From CBFGWV01 sp965652545 (GTDB lineage: Bacteria; Pseudomonadota; Gammaproteobacteria; Competibacterales; Competibacteraceae): 9,326 nt of DNA. How positions within the stretch are numbered: position 1 is the stretch's first letter; each line of letters opens with the position of its first letter. A program made the position numbers and the translations under genes. Shown here piece by piece: positions 1-7,100 of the stretch. The notes beneath the pieces were generated by a model. The model did not search any database. It saw only the letters and a program-made list of their open reading frames with translations, and had not been told where the DNA came from. The stretch lies in NCBI GenBank assembly GCA_965652545.1, contig CBFGWV010000198.1:1-9326 (forward strand), given 5' to 3'.

Positions 1-53
1 CGCCGGATCGAAACCACCAAGCCTGTGTCGTCGGCGAGTGAACTATCTAAGGC

Positions 54-76
54 CTCCCTCCCTCTCTCCCTCCCTT
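54..76 (-). other. C-rich tract; G-quadruplex motif on the minus strand
   Basis: Four CCC runs lie at 56-58, 60-62, 68-70 and 72-74, separated by 1, 5 and 1 nt. On the minus strand this is G3-N1-G3-N5-G3-N1-G3, which satisfies the usual intramolecular G-quadruplex pattern; the plus strand could form an i-motif. The tract sits about 130 nt upstream of the MFS start in a stretch with no convincing gene. A regulatory role is inference; a simple low-complexity polypyrimidine run is the alternative. Confidence 0.55.
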
Positions 77-120
77 GGGCCCACGTATTCACTGCGTCTG
101 GTGGTGCCTCGAATGAACTG

Positions 121-149
121 AAAAAACACTTCGGCCCGGACCGAAGCGT
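121..149 (-). terminator. Intrinsic terminator-like hairpin, minus-strand orientation
   Basis: Read on the minus strand, ACGCTTCGG pairs with CCGAAGTGT over 9 bp (one G-U), with a 6-nt loop (135-140), and is followed by a run of T (A run at 121-126 on the plus strand). This is a good rho-independent terminator for leftward transcription. Oddly, no minus-strand gene lies between it and position 2251, so it would stop antisense transcripts of the MFS operon or protect whatever lies to the left. On the plus strand it has no U tract and would only be a leader hairpin of the MFS mRNA. Confidence 0.55.
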
Positions 150-203
150 GTCGTGCTGCCGACGGGCATTGTGAGCGGCAACACCACCTCATAAAGGCCC
201 GTC

Positions 204-1481
204 ATGCCCGTCGCCGCCGTGTCACCCCCGCTGTGCCCCCGCCCGTTCTTTGGCCACGCCGTGGTTCGTGCCGCGTTCGTGCTGGCTATTGTCGGCTGGG
301 GTGTCGGTTTCTACGGGCCGCCGATTTTCCTCCACGCGGTGCTTGAGCGTACCGGCTGGTCGTTGCCGCTGGTTTCGGGTGCAGTCACGGTGCATTTCCT
401 CTTCGGTGCGCTGGTGGTTGCCGCTCTGCCACGGATTCATGCCGCGTTCGGGGTGGTCCGCACGACGGTGGTGGGCGTGGCTGCGATGGCGTTCGGGGTG
501 CTGGGGTGGGCAGTTGCCGCCGATCCGGTGCAGCTTTACCTCGCAGCGCTGTTGAGCGGGGGTGGTTGGGTGACGATGGGGGCGGCGGCGATCAATGCCA
601 TCCTCTCGCCGTGGTTTGTCCGCACGCGGCCGGCGGCGTTGGCCAAGGCGTATAACGGCGCCAGCATCGGCGGGGTCATTTTTTCGCCGCTCCTGGTGGC
701 GTTGATTGCCCATCTGGGGTTCGTCGCTGCCGCAGGGGTGGTCGGTGCGGTGGCTGTCACCGTGGTGGGCGCCCTGGCGGTGTCTGTGCTGGGGCAGACA
801 CCACAACGGCTGGGCCAGGTGGCCGATGGCGATGCACCGGGCGCGGCGACTGCGGCCATCGTCGGCCTGAGCGTGGCGCCGTTACCCGGTCGTCGCTTGT
901 GGACGGATCGCCGCTTTCTCACCTTGGCAGCGGCGATGGCGTTGAGCCTGTTCGCCCAGATCGGCCTGATCGCCCATTTGTACGTCCTGCTGGTTCCGGT
1001 GCTGGGCGCCCAAGTGGCGGGGTTTGGCATGGCGCTGGCCACGGCTTGCGCAATCGGCGGGCGGACATTGGTTGTGCGGGTGATGCCGGTGGACGCGGAC
1101 CGACGGGTGGTGGTCTGCGCCAGCTATGCGGTGCAGGTGTGCGGCTCACTGGTGCTGCTGTTCTCGGGCGGGGCACCGGTGTTGATCCTGCTGGGCATCC
1201 TGTTGTTCGGTGCGGGTATCGGCAACGCTACCTCGTTACCCCCTTTGGTGGCGCAGACCGACTTCGCCCGCGAGGACGTCGGCCGTGTCGTCGCGCTGAT
1301 CGTCGCAATCGCGCAGGCCGCCTATGCGTTTGCCCCGGCCGTTTTCGGGGTGTTGCTTGCCCTCGGTGGCGGCCATACCCCGCAGATCGGCGCCGGTACC
1401 GATGTGTACTTTCTTGCTGCCGCACTGATCCAGGTGACGGCCATCGCTTGCATGCTCGCCGGTCGGCGCAAGCCCTGCTGA
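204..1481 (+). CDS. MFS transporter, monocarboxylate/OxlT-like
   Basis: A 425-residue inner-membrane protein of the major facilitator superfamily, expected to move a small solute by proton- or anion-coupled transport. The sequence is almost entirely hydrophobic segments, consistent with 12 membrane helices in two halves split by a polar loop at about residues 196-236. The stretch at about 135-157 (SPWFVRTR, then AKAYNGASIGG) resembles the WF-x-x-R-R-x-x-A-x-G and GxxxGG pattern of the monocarboxylate/oxalate:formate branch, so an organic acid is a plausible cargo, but the substrate cannot be read from sequence. Start: ATG at 204 with a weak AAGG at 194-197. It is the first gene of a likely operon with the NIPSNAP and ABM genes, 71 nt upstream of the former. 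The MFS assignment is firm; the subfamily is tentative. Confidence 0.88.
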   Translation: MPVAAVSPPLCPRPFFGHAVVRAAFVLAIVGWGVGFYGPPIFLHAVLERTGWSLPLVSGAVTVHFLFGALVVAALPRIHAAFGVVRTTVVGVAAMAFGVLGWAVAADPVQLYLAALLSGGGWVTMGAAAINAILSPWFVRTRPAALAKAYNGASIGGVIFSPLLVALIAHLGFVAAAGVVGAVAVTVVGALAVSVLGQTPQRLGQVADGDAPGAATAAIVGLSVAPLPGRRLWTDRRFLTLAAAMALSLFAQIGLIAHLYVLLVPVLGAQVAGFGMALATACAIGGRTLVVRVMPVDADRRVVVCASYAVQVCGSLVLLFSGGAPVLILLGILLFGAGIGNATSLPPLVAQTDFAREDVGRVVALIVAIAQAAYAFAPAVFGVLLALGGGHTPQIGAGTDVYFLAAALIQVTAIACMLAGRRKPC

Positions 1482-1552
1482 CGTCCGTCGGCGGGCTTTA
1501 CGTCAGACCGTTATCCACATGCCTCTCAACGCCCTTGACCAGGAGAGCTTCA

Positions 1553-1891
1553 ATGACTGTCACCTGCTTCATCAAGTACCGGATCGATCCCTTCCAGCGC
1601 GCGGCCTTCAAGACCTATGCGGAGAACTGGGGCCGCATCATTCCGCGCTGCGGCGGCCATCTGCTGGGGTATTTTCTGCCGCATGAGGGGACGAACGATA
1701 TCGCCTGGGGGTTGATCGCCTTCGACAGCCTGGCCGCGTATGAAAGCTACCGCACCCGCTTGCGGGCCGATGCCGAGGGCCGCGAGAACTTCGCCTTCGC
1801 CCAGCGTGAACGCTTTATCCTGCGTGAAGAGCGCACATTCACTGAGCTGGTGCCCGGCACCTTCAACGGTTTGCCGTACCCACAGGAGTAG
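1553..1891 (+). CDS. NIPSNAP family protein
   Basis: A 112-residue protein that reads as a single NIPSNAP domain, a dimeric alpha/beta-barrel fold related to ferredoxin-like monooxygenase folds. Visible hallmarks are the N-terminal strand TVTCFIKYRIDP, the helix AFKTYAENWGRIIP, the GGHLLGYFLPHEG turn, and a final segment with FAQRERFILREERTF. The role of bacterial NIPSNAP proteins is poorly defined; small-molecule binding or catalysis is likely. The open frame runs upstream to 899, but that part overlaps the MFS gene out of frame. The ATG at 1553 is chosen because it follows AGGAG (1541-1545) with 7-nt spacing and starts exactly at the domain. The stop overlaps the Shine-Dalgarno region of the next gene (AGGAG at 1884-1888, then TAG), pointing to translational coupling with the ABM gene. 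Confidence 0.85.
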   Translation: MTVTCFIKYRIDPFQRAAFKTYAENWGRIIPRCGGHLLGYFLPHEGTNDIAWGLIAFDSLAAYESYRTRLRADAEGRENFAFAQRERFILREERTFTELVPGTFNGLPYPQE

Positions 1892-1897
1892 AGGGCG

Positions 1898-2242
1898 ATG
1901 ATGGCGGTCATTTTCGAAGTCATCCCCCGCGAGGGGCATACCCAGACCTATCTGGACGCAGCGGCGGCATTGCGCCCCCATCTGGAGGCGATCGACGGGT
2001 TTGTTTCCATAGAGCGCTTTCAAAGCCTGAGCCAGCCGGGAAAGCTGTTGTCACTGTCGTTCTGGCGCGATGAGACGGCGATACAGCAATGGCGCAACCT
2101 CGAGGTGCACCGCCACACGCAGCGGCTGGGGCGGGAGACGGCGTTCGAGGACTATCGCCTGCGGGTTGCGGCGGTGGTTCGCGACTACGGCCTGCATGAG
2201 AGGGCACAGGCGCCGGAGGATTCGCGCCGGTTCCATGACTGA
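1898..2242 (+). CDS. Antibiotic biosynthesis monooxygenase (ABM) fold protein
   Basis: A 114-residue cytosolic protein of the ABM/ferredoxin-like family, the fold used by cofactor-free quinol-forming monooxygenases and some haem-degrading enzymes. Family-like features are AVIFEVIP at the N terminus, the central GFVSIERF strand, LSLSFWRDETAIQQW, and the C-terminal pattern HRHTQRLGRE...FEDYRLRVAAVVRDYG. Catalysis is not proven; many members have unknown substrates. The ATG at 1898 and the adjacent ATG at 1901 are both possible; AGGAG at 1884-1888 fits the first, GAGGG at 1891-1895 the second. It lies 6 nt after the NIPSNAP gene and is the last gene of the operon. Its stop is 8 nt from the stop of the convergent gene, with no intrinsic terminator visible between them. 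Confidence 0.85.
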   Translation: MMAVIFEVIPREGHTQTYLDAAAALRPHLEAIDGFVSIERFQSLSQPGKLLSLSFWRDETAIQQWRNLEVHRHTQRLGRETAFEDYRLRVAAVVRDYGLHERAQAPEDSRRFHD

Positions 2243-2250
2243 GGCGGGAC

Positions 2251-3261
2251 CTACTCCATGGGCCCAGGCGTTTCGACGGCCTGACCCCGCATCATGCGCA
2301 GGAAGCGTCGCCCGTCTCCGGGTTGCCGATCGCGAAACGTCTCGAAACCCACAGGACGATCAGGTTGTTCCGGATACAGCCGAACCCCCCACAGCGGCGC
2401 GAGGCCATCGGGTTGCATGGCATAGCGGATGTCCCCGATCACCGTTGCATCCTGCGGATGCGCGGCCAGATAACCTTGGGACACCTGGGCGAAACGCCGC
2501 ATGTCCGCACCTTGGCGGCCATCCGGAGCCATTGCCCCCGGCTCGATCACCGCCGTGCGCCCACCTTCATAACCGCGGTGACCACCCATCGGCCCCAAAT
2601 ACACCGCGTCCACCCACCAGTGATCTTGTGCCCGGTAGACTGTCCGCCACAGCAGCAGATTGCCGAGTGTGGGCTTGACCGTCACGGCGTCAGCTTCGTG
2701 TCCTCGGCTTCGGATCGCATCCGCCACCCAGTGTTCGGCGCGTTGGTGCTGCCAGGCGCCCAGGCCCAAGTAGGCGACCATCAACACTAAACCCGGCCAC
2801 GCCGGCGATGGGTGCGGTCGGCGCCACAATAACGCTACCGTTGCCAGCACGATGACCGTCGCCAGCGGGTCCACCACGGCCACGATGCTCAGGGCGATGG
2901 ATTCGTCACTGAACGGCCAGCCCAGCCGCGTGCCGTAGCTGGTGCACGCATCCAGCAGGCAGGCGCTGACCCAGCCGGCAAGTGCGGCCGAGAACAAGGG
3001 CCGCCAGGACTGTCCGCGCGCCAACAGCCGGCGATAGAGCAGGGCGATGATCGCCGCGCCCAGGGGGGCCGCCGCCACGGCGTGGGTGAACTGCCGGTGC
3101 ACGGTCAGCACCAGCAACGGGTCCGCCGCCGAGCGCACCAGCACATCCAGATCGGGGGCGAGCGCCGCCAGCGCGCCCACCGCCAAGATGTGCCGGGTCG
3201 GCGCCCGCGTGACGGCGACGCCGGCCACGGCACCCAGCGCGGCATGGGTCAAAGGGTCCAT
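2251..3261 (-). CDS. Membrane-bound metal-dependent hydrolase, DUF457/YdjM-like
   Basis: A 336-residue inner-membrane protein of the DUF457 (YdjM/YbcI-like) family of putative metal-dependent hydrolases; the physiological substrate is unknown. Its opening MDPLTHAALG, then APDLD (D37, D39), HRQFTH (H55, H60) and LLDACTSYGT (D104, T107), form the conserved His/Asp set expected to bind metal. Hydrophobic segments fill roughly residues 7-180. The C-terminal part (about 190-336) is soluble and rich in Trp/Arg/Gly, as in longer members. The frame is open up to an ATG at 3324, but that start would overlap the tadA start. The ATG at 3261 has GGAG five bases upstream and begins exactly at the family motif. 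It is divergent from tadA and convergent with the ABM gene. Confidence 0.85.
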   Translation of the reverse strand: MDPLTHAALGAVAGVAVTRAPTRHILAVGALAALAPDLDVLVRSAADPLLVLTVHRQFTHAVAAAPLGAAIIALLYRRLLARGQSWRPLFSAALAGWVSACLLDACTSYGTRLGWPFSDESIALSIVAVVDPLATVIVLATVALLWRRPHPSPAWPGLVLMVAYLGLGAWQHQRAEHWVADAIRSRGHEADAVTVKPTLGNLLLWRTVYRAQDHWWVDAVYLGPMGGHRGYEGGRTAVIEPGAMAPDGRQGADMRRFAQVSQGYLAAHPQDATVIGDIRYAMQPDGLAPLWGVRLYPEQPDRPVGFETFRDRQPGDGRRFLRMMRGQAVETPGPME

Positions 3262-3322
3262 GAATGCTCCGCAAATCGGTCGCGTATACTGTGCCGGATT
3301 TTTTGCGCACAGGTGGGTAGGC
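3262..3322. promoter_or_regulatory. Divergent promoter region, DUF457 gene / tadA
   Basis: This 61-bp gap must hold the starts of both divergent genes unless they are read through. A -10-like TATACT lies at 3285-3290 on the plus strand. The overlapping minus-strand TATACG (3283-3288) shares the palindromic GTATAC core (3284-3289). Neither strand has a good -35 at 17 bp. For tadA, AGGTGG at 3311-3316 is a reasonable ribosome binding site 6 nt before ATG. For the minus gene, GGAG lies 5 nt before its ATG. Confidence 0.4.
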
Positions 3323-3778
3323 ATGACGGCGGACGACCGCTACTGGATGGAGCGGGCCCTGGCATTGGCGGCCGAGGGCGAGGCCCGAGGCGAGGTACCC
3401 ATCGGTGCGGTGGTCATCTACAACGGCCAGGAGGTCGGGCGCGCCTACAACCAGCCGATCGGCCGCTGCGACCCCACGGCCCATGCCGAGATTCTCGCCC
3501 TGCGCCAGGCCTGCGAGCATGTGGGCAACTACCGCCTGCCCGGGGCCACCGTCTACGCCACGCTGGAGCCCTGCCCGATGTGCGCCGGTGCCATGGTGCA
3601 CGCGCGAATCCGGCGCCTGGTCTACGGTGCCGGGGACTCGCGCAACGGGGCTGCCGGTTCGGTGTTGAACGTGCTTCAGCAGCCGGCGTTCAACCACATG
3701 GTCGAGACCACCGGCGGTGTGCTGGCCGAAACCTGTGCGGAGCAGTTGCGCGCCTTTTTCCGCCAACGCAGAGGGTAG
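3323..3778 (+). CDS. tadA: tRNA(adenine34) deaminase TadA
   Basis: A 151-residue zinc-dependent tRNA-specific adenosine deaminase. It converts A34 to inosine in the anticodon of tRNA-Arg(ACG), letting it read CGU, CGC and CGA, and is essential in most bacteria. The whole protein follows the E. coli TadA layout: YWMERALALA helix, EVPIGAVV strand, zinc ligand and catalytic acid in TAHAEI (H54, E56), and zinc cysteines in LEPCPMCAGAM (C84, C87). The later GAAGSVLNVL and FNHMVE segments match the tRNA-binding region, and FFRQRRG is the end. The frame is open upstream to 3047, but that part is antisense to the DUF457 gene. The ATG at 3323 is preceded by AGGTGG and starts where known homologues do. 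It is a dependable call with no odd features. Confidence 0.97.
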   Translation: MTADDRYWMERALALAAEGEARGEVPIGAVVIYNGQEVGRAYNQPIGRCDPTAHAEILALRQACEHVGNYRLPGATVYATLEPCPMCAGAMVHARIRRLVYGAGDSRNGAAGSVLNVLQQPAFNHMVETTGGVLAETCAEQLRAFFRQRRG

Positions 3779-3783
3779 GCTCT

Positions 3784-3812
3784 TTATTTGCCCATTGCAG
3801 GTCGGTTACACT
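3784..3812 (+). promoter_or_regulatory. Possible tRNA-Ser promoter
   Basis: TACACT at 3807-3812 resembles a -10 box, with TTATTT at 3784-3789 as a poor -35 at 17-bp spacing. A GC-rich stretch (CGCGGCC, 3814-3820) follows directly, as in stringently controlled stable-RNA promoters. The distance to the mature tRNA 5' end is about 28 nt. Co-transcription from tadA is the alternative. Confidence 0.4.
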
Positions 3813-3840
3813 TCGCGGCCTCGCAACCCTAAGCGAGTTT

Positions 3841-3931
3841 GGAGAGGTGCCAGAGTGGTCGAATGGGGCGGACTCGAAATCCGTTGACCTACTTCGTAGG
3901 TCCGTGGGTTCGAATCCCACCCTCTCCGCCA
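3841..3931 (+). tRNA. tRNA-Ser (anticodon CGA)
   Basis: A complete class II tRNA of 91 nt including the encoded CCA. The acceptor arm GGAGAGG (3841-3847) pairs with CCTCTCC (3921-3927), followed by discriminator G and CCA. The anticodon stem GCGGA/TCCGT (one G-U) encloses the loop CTCGAAA, giving anticodon CGA, which reads UCG. The long variable arm GACCTAC-TTC-GTAGGTC is a perfect hairpin typical of serine tRNAs. The T arm GTGGG-TTCGAAT-CCCAC is canonical. It is followed directly by a strong terminator. Confidence 0.98.
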
Positions 3932-3939
3932 AGTGCTTG

Positions 3940-3970
3940 AAAAACCCGGCTTTTTAGCCGGGTTTTTTTT
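3940..3970 (+). terminator. Intrinsic terminator after tRNA-Ser
   Basis: ACCCGGCT (3944-3951) pairs perfectly with AGCCGGGT (3956-3963) around a TTTT loop. A-rich sequence before and eight T from 3963 extend the stem and supply the U tract. It is a textbook rho-independent terminator 9 nt after the tRNA CCA, and with A and T runs on both sides it may act in both directions. Confidence 0.95.
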
Positions 3971-3978
3971 GGCCTGGA

Positions 3979-3984
3979 TATAAT
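3979..3984 (+). promoter_or_regulatory. Perfect -10 box (TATAAT) upstream of the transglutaminase-like gene
   Basis: TATAAT at 3979-3984 is the only consensus -10 in the gap before the gene at 4135. A -35 at 16-18 bp would fall inside the tRNA terminator stem (AGCCGG at 3956-3961) and is not consensus, so an activator or a weak promoter is implied. Transcription from here would give a leader of about 145 nt. Confidence 0.45.
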
Positions 3985-4019
3985 GCCGCGATCGCTGCCA
4001 CCCCGCCGCTTGCCTGCGC

Positions 4020-4074
4020 CGCGGGTATCCGGCAGATTCCCACTGCATGGGGGGCGGGCGATGGCATACCCGCG
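4020..4074 (+). promoter_or_regulatory. Structured 5' leader with 9-bp inverted repeat
   Basis: CGCGGGTAT (4020-4028) is perfectly complementary to ATACCCGCG (4066-4074). The 37-nt interior can form smaller pairings, for example CCC (4040-4042 region) with the G run near 4049-4054. It lies in the predicted untranslated leader of the gene at 4135. It matches no riboswitch class I can recognise. A regulatory hairpin, a protein-binding inverted repeat or chance in GC-rich DNA are all possible. Confidence 0.4.
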
Positions 4075-4134
4075 CAAGAACGACAAGGCGGCGTCCGCAC
4101 AAGGCGCTATGACAACGGGGAGCGTCCGGGTCCG

Positions 4135-7100
4135 ATGCGGGCGTTTGAATGTGGCAGTGGTCTGGCTTGGCTCTCGGTGTGGATGCTGGCTTTGCTTTGT
4201 GCGGTCGCGCCGGTGCATGCGGACACCTACGAACGCATCGAGCACAACATCCGGTTCGACGCACCGGAGGGCTGGGTGCCGCGCCCGACTCGGGACGAGG
4301 GCATCGTTCTCGATCTGAGCAACATCACCGGCAGCGAGCGGATCTACATCACCGCCGACCAATGGCCGGAACTCACCTATGACGATGCTCTCGACCGTAT
4401 CCGACAGGAGCTGGACGACCCGTTCTCGATCCGCGCGGTCGAGTCGGCGACGGTAGCCGGGCTGCCTGGGCGCTTGGTCACCGGCCGGCAACGCGCCGGG
4501 CGCGACTGGGTCCGCCACTGGGTGTACGTGTTGCTGCACGGCCAGGGCGTCTACAAGGTGCACGTCATCGTCTCCCACGCTGACAAAGAGCGCGCCCTGC
4601 GCTTGCTGGAGAACGCCGCGCTGGGCTTTCAACTGGCAGACCTGGCGGCGGACCCGCCTGCGGTGGGGGAACAGGCCCCTGAACCCGTCCGCCGCCATGT
4701 CGATGCCGTCGCGGGTTTCGAACTGGCGCTGGGTGAGCGCTGGTGGGCGGGCCTCGGCAATGGCGAGCGCGATGAGCGGGCGTTGTTCCAGACCGTGCAC
4801 AGCTCGGGTGCTCGCTTGGCGGTGTATGCGTTCTGCGCGCCCGAAGGCGTGGCGCCGGCGGCCTTGGAGGCAGCGCTGCTGGCCGGTATTCGGCTCGAGC
4901 CAGATTCGCCCGACATGACGGGTATCGAGCGGGGGGACGACACTCTGGATGCCGCCTACTCCCTCACCGGTCTCGATGGCGTCGATGTCTACGGCCGGGT
5001 CCATCTCGTCACCGGTGACCGCTGTGCCTGGCTTGTCGATGTCTGGGGCGGCACACGCGCGGCCGTCCGGGAGCGGATGGCGGATGTCACGCTCGGCTTG
5101 CGTGTGGATGAAGCGGCGATACGCCCCGATGCCCTCGACCCCGCAACGCAAGCCTTCTTCATCAATGAAGCGGGCTTGTTCCTGTTTGCGGAAAAGCGTT
5201 ACGCGCCTGCGGCTGACCTGTTCGTCGCCGCGAACGAACTGAAGCCGGACCGCGAGGTCCTGACCAACGCCCTGAGTGCCCTCAATTTCAGTGATCAGTA
5301 CGCCCGCGCCCGCGTACTGCTTGACCGTCAGAGCATCGAGAGTGATGACACCGAGCTGCTGAGCTGGAGCGCCTGGATCGACTACCACCGCGGCGCACGG
5401 GACGCTGCGGTGGAGACCTACGAAATCCTCTTCAATATCGACGGCTACCGCAATGACGAGGACTTGACCGCCTATCTGCGTGCGCTGGCGGCCCTGGGCC
5501 AATTCGACGAAGCGCATGCGGCCTATGCGGCCTACGGTTCTAACCCGCCCTCGGACGAGCTGCGCCAGGCGGCGCTGGATGTCTACATCCAGCAAGGCGA
5601 TGTGCCCGCTGCACTGGCGGCGGCCGACGCGTACGTGGATGCCGCGCCGTTCAACGTGGGTCGCGCACTCGTGCGTCTGCGGGCCCTTGACCGGCTGAGC
5701 GAACACGAACGGCTGGTGGCTGGGGCGCAGGCACTCATCGACGCCGGACACGCCGGTTCGGGCACGTACTACTGGCTGGGTGTCGGCTTGACCAAGCTGC
5801 GGCGCTACCAAGCGGCCCAGGAGGCCATCGAGGCGGCCCTGCGCTTCGACCCGGCCGACGAGGAGCTTCTGGACTACCAGCGCTATCTGGCTGGTGAACT
5901 GGGTACCGGCGGGCAGTTGAGCTATCGGGACCATATCCCGTTCGTGCAGCCGCCGGCCACGGTGCTCAAGGCGGCGGCCCAGGTTGACGAGGTGCCGGCC
6001 GAGGGCGCCGATGCGGTGTTCGTCTACCGGATCATCAGCCATGACTACCAGCCTGGCCGCTATCGGCGCTACAGCGAGCATGGCCGGGTGCGTGTGCTGA
6101 GCCTCGGCGGCCTCAGGCAGTACGGCACGCTGGAGTTTGCCTATGATCCGACACTCTACCGGGCCTTTGTGAACCGCATCGAGGTATGGGACGGCGGCCG
6201 CATCGTCGCCCGTGGCCAGCTTCAGGACGCGTACTACGCCGACAGTACGAACGGTGACCAGGCCGACTTCCTGCGTACGCTCTATATCCCCGTTCCCGGT
6301 CTGAAGCCCGGCCGGGAGCTGGAGTTCGTGGTCACCATGGAGACCCTCGGCGATGGCAGCCACTTTCCCATCAAGCGGGCCTATCTGAGCCTCGGCGAGC
6401 CGGTGGGCTATTCCGCCGTGACTCTGGCCGGGGACCTCGCGGCACTGGACCACAATGCCTTCGGTGTCGGTGTGCGTGAGGATGGCGATGCCCTGGTCTG
6501 GGATCTGTTCGATCCGCCAGTGATCGACGATGAGCCGTATCAGCAGGTCTACGACCGGTACCTGCCCTGGGTGATGTTCGGCAGCACGGACGCCGACTGG
6601 GCGAGTGTCGCGCACGATTACCTGGCGATGGTCGATGACAAGCTGGGGCGGCGCGACGAGGTCCAGGGCCTGCTGGCCGGGCTCGCGGAGGCGCCGCCGG
6701 GCGCGGTCACCGACGCGCTGGTGCATGCGATACGGGGCGAACTCACGTACAAGGCGATCGAGTTCGGCAGCCGCGGGCTGATTCCGCAGACCCCGGCGGA
6801 AAGCCTGGCTCGTCGCTACGGGGACTGCAAGGACCATGCGGTGCTGCTGCAAACGGCCTTGGAGGCCGCCGGTGTGCCGGCGGTGCTGGCGCTGATCAAC
6901 ATTGACGAGTCGGTGGTGCCGACGCTGCCCAGTTTGAACCAGTTCGATCACATGATCGTTTACTTGCCCGGAGAGCAGCGTTTCATCGACCCGACCGACA
7001 AGTACCTGGACCCGACGATCAGCCCGCCGGCGGGGCTGGCCGGGCGGCATGCCCTCTTGCTGGATCGGGAAGATCCACGGCTGGTACAGCTTGGCGAGTA

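Noticed and set aside
168..178. ATTGTGAGCGG, identical to half of the lac operator
   Set aside because: The second half is missing and there is no lac gene context; an 11-nt match alone is weak evidence.
899..1552. Upstream extension of the NIPSNAP frame
   Set aside because: It overlaps the MFS gene in another frame and has an Arg/Gly/Pro-rich shadow composition; the domain, the Shine-Dalgarno and the ATG all begin at 1553.
3262..3324. 21-residue N-terminal extension of the DUF457 protein
   Set aside because: It would start inside tadA on the other strand and has no ribosome site; the family motif MDPLTH begins at the ATG at 3261, which has GGAG upstream.
3983..4318. Plus-strand open frame starting before the transglutaminase-like gene, including the internal ATG at 4061
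   Set aside because: It overlaps the signal-peptide coding region in another frame and shows no recognisable domain.
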